Assembly (NCBI RefSeq): GCF_004353505.1 | Contig: NZ_SMNQ01000001.1 | Span: 62,001 to 126,000, forward strand | DNA: 64,000 bases | Direction: 5' to 3' | Source of the DNA: Streptomyces sp. WAC05374 | Lineage (GTDB): Bacteria > Actinomycetota > Actinomycetes > Streptomycetales > Streptomycetaceae | Part shown: positions 1 to 6,451 of the stretch, piece by piece | Layout: the number at the start of each line of letters is the position of its first letter | Position numbering within the stretch: position 1 is the first letter of the stretch | The notes under the pieces: model-generated | Databases searched by the model: none | Seen by the model: only the letters and a program-made list of their open reading frames with translations | What the model was told of the DNA's origin: nothing | Program-made: the position numbers and the translations under genes

Positions 1-192
1 TCGATGCCTGCGAGAAGGTCCGTCCATGGCGCGGCTACTCGCCGGGCTGGACCAGCACTACTCCACGTCGCTCGCCCCGCCCGCTTCAAGCCGCGCCTTG
101 CCGTCTTAAGGTAAGCGGGGGTGAGGGTGCCGTGTCCGTCGTGGGGCTGCGCCCTCCCCTGCTTGGCGGCGACTGGCTGCAATGGAGTCTGA
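1..192. other. leader region, no clear gene
   Basis: A short open frame on the plus strand ends near 109, but it has no recognisable domain and may be the tail of a gene outside the window. The rest is the upstream region of the lipoprotein gene. I see no RNA gene or repeat here. Confidence 0.4.
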
Positions 193-642
193 ATGAGTTC
201 TGGGTATGAAATAGGTCGCCGTCTGAGCGGAGTGGCCACGGTGGCTCTCCTCGTATTCGGCCTCTCCGGCTGTGCGCTGCTAGGTGATGATCGGCCGCGT
301 TCGACCGCCCTCAAGGAGCGCGAGCTGAAGGTGACTGAGTTGGTCGGCGGTTGGGAGGGAGAAGGAGGCGCGCGTCTCACAATGACCGAGCGAGACCAGC
401 GTTTCGTGGCCAAGGGGTTGCAGGCGGACAAGCCGGAACAAGACGGCCTGCCCGTCGATACGGACGGGCGGGTGAGCGGGAAGGGCACCTGGTCGTTCGA
501 CAAGTACACGGCTGGGTATCAAGTCGACCTGCATTTCCAGGGGCCTGGCGATCTGACGCTCACCGTGGCGGAGCTGGATGGCGAGCTCGTCATCTCAAGC
601 TACGTCAACGACGGCGACGAGTTCCTGCTGCACCGCTCCTGA
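193..642 (+). CDS. putative secreted lipoprotein
   Basis: A 149-residue protein with a basic, hydrophobic N-terminal segment ending in a lipobox (LSGC, Cys near residue 27). This predicts Lgt/Lsp processing and anchoring to the outer face of the membrane. The mature part is rich in charged residues and Gly, with alternating strands (GGWEGEGGARLTMT, GKGTWSFDKY, VDLHFQGPGDLTLTV) that suggest a small beta-sheet domain. No enzyme motif is visible. Similar short lipoproteins of unknown function are common in Streptomyces. The ATG at 193 is supported by the signal sequence beginning directly after it. It stands alone, with about 220 non-coding bases downstream. Confidence 0.75.
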   Translation: MSSGYEIGRRLSGVATVALLVFGLSGCALLGDDRPRSTALKERELKVTELVGGWEGEGGARLTMTERDQRFVAKGLQADKPEQDGLPVDTDGRVSGKGTWSFDKYTAGYQVDLHFQGPGDLTLTVAELDGELVISSYVNDGDEFLLHRS

Positions 643-866
643 CCGCCATCCGCGCGGCGCGCCCAGGCGGTGCACCTCACCGAGTCGCCGGCCGCGCAGT
701 GAGAGCAAGATTTCAGCCCGGTCACGGCGCGGACCCGGACGGCGCGAATCTGCGCGGCACGGGCCTGGCCGACATAGACACGAGCCCCGCCACGGGGGTT
801 GAGCGACGGCCGGGCGTGCGTAAGGCCGGGTGACCGGTCCGCCGGCGCGCGCCCGGGCCCTGCAGG

Positions 867-1193
867 TCACAGGCGGGTGATGCGGCCCAGTGGTGCACGG
901 GGTTCGCGGCGGGCCGGGATGCGGCCGGTGAGCAGGACGAGGCGGGTGGCCCGGTGACGCTGGTCGGCGTAGGGGGTCAGGAGTTGAAGCATGTCGGTGT
1001 CGTCGAGGTCGCGGCGGCCGGTGAGGACGTAGCCGATGTGGCCGGGCAGGTGGAGGTCGCCAAGGGTGAGGGCGTCGGGGGCGCCGTTGGAGCGTTGCAG
1101 GACCTCCGCGGCGGTCCATGGGCCGATGCCGGGGATCAGTTGCAGGCGCCACATGGCCTCGGGAAGGTTTATCGCGGCGGCTTCCTCTAGGCC
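867..1193 (-). pseudogene. DNA-3-methyladenine glycosylase C-terminal fragment
   Basis: The reading frame contains the helix-hairpin-helix hallmark of the HhH-GPD base-excision glycosylases (LIPGIGPWTAAEV), followed by a GDLHLP segment where the catalytic Asp normally lies, then a family-like C-terminus. Only about the last third of an AlkA-type enzyme is present. Upstream codons do not match the family in one frame, and similarity seems to hop frames near 1190-1260, so this is a decayed or truncated gene. A functional enzyme is unlikely because the N-terminal half that helps hold the damaged base is missing. Confidence 0.65.
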
Positions 1194-1362
1194 GGGGTGC
1201 GTAGCGGCAAGCCCGCAGGAGGAGAGGCCGAGGCGGAGAAGCGGGCAGGCCCGCACCGGGCTGAGGCAGGCCACGCGCGAGGCGGCCGCGACGGGGGCCT
1301 TGGACGTCGCCGAAGCCGCCTGACCCACCCCTTTGTACGACGGCTCCGACAGGACCAAAACT

Positions 1363-1761
1363 GTGTCCGACCCGCTGCCGCCCCCGTACCCGCCGGACAA
1401 CGAGCGGCTGGCCGACATCGAGACGTACCTGACCGTGCATCTAACGTACGTCCGCCAGGTGCGCGCGGCCGAAGCCCGGCGCTGCCAGATCCAGCAGCGC
1501 ACCGCCCCACCGCCCCCGCCGCCCTACCGGCTCCAGCGCGGCCTGGACGCCGCCCGCGCCGTCGTCCGGGTCCACCTCGGCGACTCCGCCATGGCGAAGA
1601 AGGCGCCCGGGGTGGACGACCTGACCGCCCGGCGCGCCCTGGTGGAGGGCGTCGAAGCGTGTGCGGTGTGCCGGCCCGACACCGAGTTGGGCCTGATCGA
1701 CGGGTGGAGGACCTCTCCCCCGCTTAGGCTGCGGTCGTCCGGCCGGACGGCGGGGCGGTGA
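1363..1761 (+). CDS. DUF6233-like hypothetical protein
   Basis: A 132-residue protein starting at GTG 1363 (an upstream in-frame ATG at 1333 is less family-like). The N-terminal half is a helix with evenly spaced charged residues (ERLADIETYLTVHLTYVRQV). The second half ends in EACAVCRPDTELGL, the CxxC-containing signature I associate with Streptomyces DUF6233 proteins, which are often linked to mobile or conjugative DNA. The Pro-rich linker between them is typical. The tail after 'TELGL' diverges and may be a short replacement end. Function unknown. Confidence 0.55.
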   Translation: MSDPLPPPYPPDNERLADIETYLTVHLTYVRQVRAAEARRCQIQQRTAPPPPPPYRLQRGLDAARAVVRVHLGDSAMAKKAPGVDDLTARRALVEGVEACAVCRPDTELGLIDGWRTSPPLRLRSSGRTAGR

Positions 1762-1832
1762 GCCTCGGGTCGTGTTAGGCATCGTGGTCGGGGTGGCGGC
1801 GGATGTCGGCGTAGACCCGGGCTCTGCGTGCT

Positions 1833-2106
1833 GTGCCCACGGGTCCGGAGCAGCCCGAGGCGCTGGTGCAGCTCCTGGACTGGCGCCACGGCCCGCACTT
1901 CTGGCCGGCCGCCCCGTGCGTGCTGTGCGGCACCACCACACCGCTGAGGTCCCACGCCAAAGACCGTCTACAAGGTCTGCGCGGAGCTCTGGAATTCGCG
2001 GCACCCCAGCGAGGCCCCGGTTCGCCTCTCGGTCGTCGCGGAGGTCAGTCCCGGGCAGGTGGCACCTCTCCCTGAGCCTGTGAGGTCGGTCCGCGTGAAG
2101 TCGTAG
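1833..2106 (+). pseudogene. frameshifted small Cys-motif protein
   Basis: The first frame encodes a segment ending in CVLCGTTTPLRSHA, typical of a small Streptomyces protein with a CxxC knuckle. The expected continuation (KTVYKVCAELWNSRHP) lies in another frame and begins at about 1961. A single-base indel therefore splits the gene. The second frame runs to a TAG at 2104-2106. The Cys-x2-Cys followed by a later Cys suggests a small metal-binding fold. It follows the DUF6233-like gene, and such pairs often occur together. Confidence 0.5.
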
Positions 2107-2300
2107 CCCCACTGGCCGAGGGGCCACACCGGCGGCCCAGGAAGTTGATCCGCCGATTTCGCCGGGACGCTGTGTCACCGCTGCCCCTGAAGGAAGGCTA
2201 GAGTCCGCATTGCCGTCTGCGCCCTCGTCCAGCTCCCACGCGTCAGGGTCGCGCAGGGGACGCAGCGTCAGGCAAGCTGATGAGAGGACGTCGGGTGGTG

Positions 2301-2337
2301 GCAGCGGCCGTCGGCTCCACGAGCCGACGGCCGCTGC
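2301..2337 (-). terminator. strong hairpin terminator of the cofilin gene
   Basis: A perfect inverted repeat: the arm at 2301-2316 pairs with 2322-2337 (16 bp, 17 if the loop-closing C-G is counted) around a tiny loop. It begins 32 bases past the stop of the leftward cofilin gene and is the best-formed hairpin nearby, so it probably ends that transcript. Confidence 0.8.
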
Positions 2338-2369
2338 GGTGGTCTGCGTGGAGACTGGCTAGCGTCTCA

Positions 2370-2783
2370 TCACAGCCCTCGAGTCACCTTCTTCAGGACC
2401 GATTCGTAGGAGACCTCGGTGAAGTCGGTCGCTTGAATGTCCACGGCGATACCGATGAGGCGCTTCCGGAGCGCGTCCTTGGAGGAAGAGAAGAACACTT
2501 GGCTCTGGATTTTGGCCTCGTCAGGCACCCACACGTGGAAGACGAGGTCGCTGCGCTTCCCTTCCCTCTCGTACTCGAAGTCGTGAACCGCGTAGCGGCA
2601 GTCGGGCTTCGGGAGGTCTTTGAGGAATGCCCCGTAGTCGCCGTCGTCCGATGTCTTCTCGACTACGATCTCCTCGCTGCCGTCACTGACATTGAAGATG
2701 ATGTACTTGTATTTGCGCTCCGGCTTGAGCCTGTTGAAAGCCTCAATGCACGCGGGAGAGACGGCAACGCCAGAGGAACCCAT
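2370..2783 (-). CDS. ADF/cofilin-family actin-binding protein
   Basis: A 137-residue protein that is recognisably a full-length ADF/cofilin from end to end. It has the N-terminal Ser-Gly-Val-Ala-Val block with serines at 3-4 (where eukaryotic cofilins are phosphorylated), KYKYIIF, DCRYAVHDFEY near 61-71, the GKRS loop near 75-78, and the long actin-binding helix SSKDALRKRL (about 100-109) with its basic residues intact, then TDFTEVSYESVL. In eukaryotes the family severs and depolymerises actin filaments. No signal peptide is present, so it is probably cytosolic unless exported another way. The ATG at 2781-2783 has a GAGGAGAG Shine-Dalgarno close upstream, and a hairpin terminator follows the stop. 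By eye its base composition is less GC-rich than its neighbours. Transfer from a eukaryote is my inference; its target in a bacterium is unknown. Confidence 0.9.
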   Translation of the reverse strand: MGSSGVAVSPACIEAFNRLKPERKYKYIIFNVSDGSEEIVVEKTSDDGDYGAFLKDLPKPDCRYAVHDFEYEREGKRSDLVFHVWVPDEAKIQSQVFFSSSKDALRKRLIGIAVDIQATDFTEVSYESVLKKVTRGL

Positions 2784-3049
2784 GGGCTCTCCTCGCAGTC
2801 AGGGGGCGTGTGGCCTCGCCATCGGGCTGCCACCGCCCCGCCTGATCGATCGACCTCTGTAGGTTCCCCAGAGCGTGATCGATAACACGCAGCTTGCCGA
2901 ACTTCACTGCGGAGTGATCAGGCGACGGCTGACAAAGCCCACCGCGGCCTGCGAGCTCCCTGATGCGTCCTGCAGGCCGTCAGCGATGCTGGGTCTTTCC
3001 AGGAGGTGTGCTTCGAGGTCGGCGATGCGCGTTCCAGTTCTCCCACCTG
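2784..3049. other. region between cofilin gene and IS21 end
   Basis: It holds the upstream region of the cofilin gene, with several GATC-rich palindromic bits near 2841-2890. On the minus strand there is a short gene-like remnant with heptad-like Leu/Ile spacing (IADLEAHLLERPSIADGL). That remnant meets the IS21-like end at 3050 and seems cut there. No complete gene is visible. Confidence 0.35.
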
Positions 3050-3101
3050 TGTCGCCGTACTCGTTGAAGTGCTCAGCCAGGTACGGATGAACGTGCTCAG
3101 C
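3050..3101 (+). repeat. left terminal inverted repeat of IS21-like element
   Basis: A 52-base end beginning TGTCGCCGTAC, matching the opposite end at 5987-6038 in inverted orientation with ten mismatches. It contains the repeated GTGCTCAG-type inner motif typical of IS21 ends, where the transposase binds more than once. Confidence 0.7.
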
Positions 3102-3192
3102 TTGGTGGACGGCAACCTGGCAGCCTCGTTGCGGAGACCTCAGGAATGGGGCCTCCTTGTTGCTCGGGGCGGGGAGAACGGATGATCGACGC

Positions 3193-3690
3193 ATGGCCAT
3201 GAACCGAGGTGCCTTTGACGACGTCCCGCTTCCCACGCTCTTCCCTTTCCTGTCGCCTGCCGACGTGGAATCCCTGAGGCATGCGGCTCGGGCCGTCGAT
3301 GCGGCTCGCGTCGACGGAGACGGGGCGGAGTGGGAATGGGCACTGCAGCACGCGGTCTTCCCAGGCACGCAGCCGTGGACGCCGATCATCTTCGGCCTGG
3401 ATGTCGTCGAGCATGCGGCTGGGGCCGATCAGCTGGAGTTCCAGCTTGAGGTGGTGTGGACAGACCGAGGCCGGCTCGCAGTCGACGCGGCGGTGAACGT
3501 TGCCTGCTGGTGCGACACCGATCACGCCACCCATGACGTCGACGCCCTCAGGCTTGTCGTCGGCGAGGAGAACTCGCTGGCTGGCGTCTTCCAAACAGGC
3601 GCTGAGCGTGTGATCGGATGGCTGACCGAATCTCGCGACGCGGACTACTGGCGGGCCCGAGCGGGACTGCCCGCCCGCCAGAGTTGCTAG
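3193..3690 (+). CDS. hypothetical protein, possible IS passenger
   Basis: A 165-residue protein starting at ATG 3193, with codon use typical of the region. It begins with a Leu/Pro-rich stretch (LPTLFPFLSPADVESLRHAARAV), then an acidic Trp-rich middle (GAEWEWALQHAVF) and alternating strands (DQLEFQLEVVWTDRGRLAVDAAVNVACWCD). It ends with a helix containing Trp and Arg. No domain is recognised, and there is no signal peptide or membrane segment. It lies inside the inferred IS21 ends, is transcribed toward istB and stops 35 bases before the istB stop (convergent). It may be cargo or simply host DNA trapped between two IS ends. Confidence 0.6.
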   Translation: MAMNRGAFDDVPLPTLFPFLSPADVESLRHAARAVDAARVDGDGAEWEWALQHAVFPGTQPWTPIIFGLDVVEHAAGADQLEFQLEVVWTDRGRLAVDAAVNVACWCDTDHATHDVDALRLVVGEENSLAGVFQTGAERVIGWLTESRDADYWRARAGLPARQSC

Positions 3691-3725
3691 GAAGCTGGCG
3701 GCACGACGACGGGGATCGCCTGCGG

Positions 3726-4496
3726 TCAGGCCACGTTCGCGTCGCGCTCGATGGCGGCGAGCCGGTTCTTGAGCCGGTAGATGGGGCCGTTGATGGAGAC
3801 GACGTCGCAGTGGTGCAGGAGCCGGTCGAGGATGGCGGTGGCGAGGACCTCGTCACCGAACACCTGCCCCCACTCGCTGAAGGTTTTGTTCGAGGTCAGG
3901 ATGATCGAGCCCTTTTCGTAGCGCTTGGAGATCACCTGGAACACCAGGTTTGCCTCATCCCGTTCCAGCGGCTGGTAGCCCACTTCATCGACGACGAGGA
4001 CGCCTGGGCGGAGGTAGGTGCGGAGCTTGCTGTTGAGGCGTCCGGCGGCTTCGGCGGCCTTGAGCTGGCGGACCATGTCGTCGAGGGTCGTGAAGTAGAC
4101 GGAGAAGCCGGCTCGGCAGGCGGCGACCGAGAGCGCGACGGCGATGTGGGTCTTGCAGACCCCGGGCGGTCCCAGCAGGGCCGCGTTGCCCTTGGCCTCG
4201 ACGAAGGCAAGGGTGGCCAGGTCCTTGATCTTGCGGGGATCGAGTTCGGGCTGAAACGAGAAGTCGTACTCGTCGAGCGTCTTGTGGTGCGGCAGTTTGG
4301 ACAGCCGCAGGCCCTGGCGGAAGCGCCGATCGTCACGAACAGCGAGTTCCTCGGCCAGGACCCGGTCGAGGAAGTCGAGGTAGCCCATCTTGGCCTCGTC
4401 CGCCCGGCCGGCGTACTGGTTCAGGCTCTCGGCCAGGTGGGGCAGGCCGAGCTTGGCGGCTGTGCTGCGGATTCGGGTGCTGACCAGCTCACTCAA
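3726..4496 (-). CDS. istB: IS21-family helper ATPase IstB, altered Walker A
   Basis: A 256-residue AAA+ ATPase of the IstB/DnaC type, which helps the IstA transposase choose and capture target DNA. Walker B is present (VLVVDEVGY), as are the later sensor-like SNKTFSEWG and the C-terminal RLKNRLA helix. The Walker A reads GPPGVCKT: the Gly directly before the catalytic Lys is Cys (TGC for GGC), an unusual change at a position that normally must be Gly. Length and ends are otherwise normal. Its ATG overlaps the istA stop by four bases (ATGA), the usual coupling. Confidence 0.92.
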   Translation of the reverse strand: MSELVSTRIRSTAAKLGLPHLAESLNQYAGRADEAKMGYLDFLDRVLAEELAVRDDRRFRQGLRLSKLPHHKTLDEYDFSFQPELDPRKIKDLATLAFVEAKGNAALLGPPGVCKTHIAVALSVAACRAGFSVYFTTLDDMVRQLKAAEAAGRLNSKLRTYLRPGVLVVDEVGYQPLERDEANLVFQVISKRYEKGSIILTSNKTFSEWGQVFGDEVLATAILDRLLHHCDVVSINGPIYRLKNRLAAIERDANVA

Positions 4497-5941
4497 CTGG
4501 GCTCCTCCTGCGTGGGGTGGGTGGTGAAGGGACGGGTCCCGGTCAGTTCGTCATAGACCGACAGCGGTCTGCGGCCGACCTCGACGCGGACGGCCGCGGC
4601 CCGGTTCAGGAGGGCCATCAGCGAGCCGGCCGTCTCCTCGCTGAGTGCGTTCTCGTGACGGGGCTGCGAAGGAACGTCACCGGTGGTGGTCCGCCGGTTC
4701 TTCCCATCGGGCAGGCCGTCCCAGGGCTTCTCGTCGACGACGCAGGCTCCGCGGCCGACGGCCCTTGGGTGGATCGCCAGCAGGGTGTCGCCGCTGGCGT
4801 CAGGGACGGTGGAATGCAGCGTGATCTGGGACTTCGTGGCTCTGACTTCCACCAGCTGACGTGGGCGGACTTTGCGGGCCGGCACCGAGTAGAGGTTCGC
4901 GTCGAAGGCGACCAGGCAGTCCCTGCCGACGTAGCGAAGGTGCCGCTGAGTGACCACATAGGGCGTCGCCGGCAAAGGCCTCAGGGCCCCGTGATCGCGG
5001 ATCGCTCGGTGCCCGATCACCTCACCGTGGGTTCCGTGAGACTTCGCCCGGCGCAACGGCACCCAGGCGTTGAAAGCGGAGTCCAGCTCCTCGATGGAGG
5101 AAAAGGACCGTCCCGCCAGGACATGGTCGCGGACGATCAGGACCTGCCGCTCGACCCAGCCCTTCCCGGTAGGGCGGTAGGCGGCCAGCACGTCGATGTC
5201 GAAGTCGTAGTGACCCGCGAATCCAACCGCTTCCGGGTGCAGTGGCACCGCCTCGCCCGGGGCGACGTGGCGTCGGACCACGGTCTTGGTTCGGTCGTAG
5301 ACGATCGACATCGGCACCCCGCCGAAGTGGGCAAACGCTTGTCGGTGGCAGTCGAAGAAGGTGGCCAGGTCCTGGCTGGTAGTGAAGCAGCAGAATGGAT
5401 CCCGCGAGTAGGACAAGGTCATGTGGAACGAGTAGACCTTCGGGATGCCGACGTGGGCGAGGATCTGCCCTTCGTCTCCCCAGTCGACCTGGGCCTGCGC
5501 TCCAGGAACGACCTCGAACCTGCGGTGCAGCCCGGCCAGCTCGCCCGGGCTGATGCCCATTTCCTCCGCGATCCGCGGCCGGGCCTCTTGCATGTAGAGC
5601 TTGACCCGCTGGTAGGTGCCGGTGAAGCCGTACTCGGCCACCAGCCGCTCGTGAACCACGGCACCCTTGATCAGAATCTCAGACCGCAGCATCGCGTCGA
5701 TCAGAGGCGCAACCTCATCCACCATCCGCCGACGGCCATGTCCGGGCGCAACCCGACGAGGCGGCGCAACCGGGCCTTCAGGGGAGAGGTACTTGCGGAC
5801 CGTGCGGCGGTTCAGCCCGGTCTCCTTGGCGATCTCCGACAGGCTCATCGCCCCGGACTCAAACAGCCCGCGGAAACGTCGAAGCTCCATCCACCGTTGC
5901 GGGTCCAAGACCACGGTCAGCCGCCCTCCGCCACCCTTCAC
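4493..5941 (-). CDS. istA: IS21-family transposase IstA
   Basis: A 482-residue DDE transposase that cuts and joins the IS ends. An N-terminal helix-turn-helix (LSEIAKETGLNRRTVRKYL) is followed by an rve-type integrase core with VDWGD near residue 153, a second acidic residue in SIVYDRTKTV and the third in GKGWVERQ. A beta-strand-rich C-terminal domain follows. The true start may be an internal Met before RRFRGLF, since the first ~20 residues are not family-like. The frame is intact, so the element could be active if IstB still hydrolyses ATP. Confidence 0.92.
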   Translation of the reverse strand: MKGGGGRLTVVLDPQRWMELRRFRGLFESGAMSLSEIAKETGLNRRTVRKYLSPEGPVAPPRRVAPGHGRRRMVDEVAPLIDAMLRSEILIKGAVVHERLVAEYGFTGTYQRVKLYMQEARPRIAEEMGISPGELAGLHRRFEVVPGAQAQVDWGDEGQILAHVGIPKVYSFHMTLSYSRDPFCCFTTSQDLATFFDCHRQAFAHFGGVPMSIVYDRTKTVVRRHVAPGEAVPLHPEAVGFAGHYDFDIDVLAAYRPTGKGWVERQVLIVRDHVLAGRSFSSIEELDSAFNAWVPLRRAKSHGTHGEVIGHRAIRDHGALRPLPATPYVVTQRHLRYVGRDCLVAFDANLYSVPARKVRPRQLVEVRATKSQITLHSTVPDASGDTLLAIHPRAVGRGACVVDEKPWDGLPDGKNRRTTTGDVPSQPRHENALSEETAGSLMALLNRAAAVRVEVGRRPLSVYDELTGTRPFTTHPTQEEPS

Positions 5942-5986
5942 AGGCCGGCAGCAGACTGCCCACGATCAACCCTCGGTACGTCCGGA

Positions 5987-6038
5987 GGTGGGCACGTTCA
6001 TCCGTACGTGACTGGGCACGTTCACGTGTACGCCGACA
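5987..6038 (-). repeat. right terminal inverted repeat of IS21-like element
   Basis: Read on the minus strand it begins TGTCGGCGTACACG and contains two copies of a GAACGTGCCCA motif about 22 bases apart, the usual multi-repeat architecture of IS21 ends. It lies directly upstream of istA and probably also contains that gene's promoter. Confidence 0.75.
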
Positions 6039-6204
6039 CCCTTTAAGTCGCTGGCGTGGCTGGTGGGCTACCAGACCCTGCTGCGCTGGCGCAAGGAGAA
6101 CGAGATCACCGGCCTGCACGCCGGTGGCGGACATACGCTCCGGCAGCGGCGCCGGGAAAGTCGGTGGTGCGACACCCGGCTGACTGGCATGGTGGCGTCT
6201 GCGA

Positions 6205-6278
6205 AGGGGTGTGGCTCAGATGGCCAGAGCGCCGGTCTCCAAGACCGGATGTCGCAGGTTCGACTCCTGTCACCCCTG
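6205..6278 (+). tRNA. tRNA-Trp (CCA anticodon)
   Basis: A complete cloverleaf can be drawn. The acceptor stem AGGGGTG (6205-6211) pairs with CACCCCT (6271-6277), the D arm is GCTC/GAGC, and the anticodon stem is CCGGT/ACCGG around the loop CTCCAAG (anticodon CCA). The T arm carries TTCGACT, and the discriminator base is G. The 3' CCA is not encoded. It lies about 170 bases from the IS21 end. Streptomycetes normally have one housekeeping tRNA-Trp whose sequence, as I remember it, differs from this one, so this may be a second copy. Confidence 0.9.
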
Positions 6279-6451
6279 CTACGCAAGCAGTGCAGCGCCC
6301 ATGCCGGCGTGCGGGAGCCCATGAGTCCCTGCGCCACCGATCACCAGGACGGTAGCGCAGGAGAGGGCAGGAAGGTCTGAGCGGTGATGCACGAGCCTCC
6401 ACACGCGGGGTGCTAGGTCGGCTGCGCCGCCGGTCAGTCCTTCGTCCTCGG
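6279..6451. other. spacer between tRNA and repeat-protein gene
   Basis: No gene is visible. The sequence downstream of the tRNA does not repeat its 3' end, so I find no attachment-site duplication here. Confidence 0.3.

Larger units (their letters stand above)
3050..6038. mobile_element. IS21-family element with possible passenger gene
   Basis: The istA-istB pair (4493-5941 and 3726-4496) is flanked by matching outer ends: 3050-3101 and the reverse complement of 5987-6038 agree at 42 of 52 positions without gaps, both beginning TGTCG. This defines an element of about 3 kb, roughly 0.6 kb longer than a usual IS21 element. The extra length lies between istB and the left end and holds one gene (3193-3690). 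I cannot see a clear target-site duplication. The left end could instead belong to an older, mostly deleted copy. Confidence 0.7.

Noticed and set aside
2918..3115. Short minus-strand ORF with STFIRTWLSTSTSTAT
   Set aside because: The repetitive residues are the translated IS21 terminal repeat at 3050-3101, not a protein.
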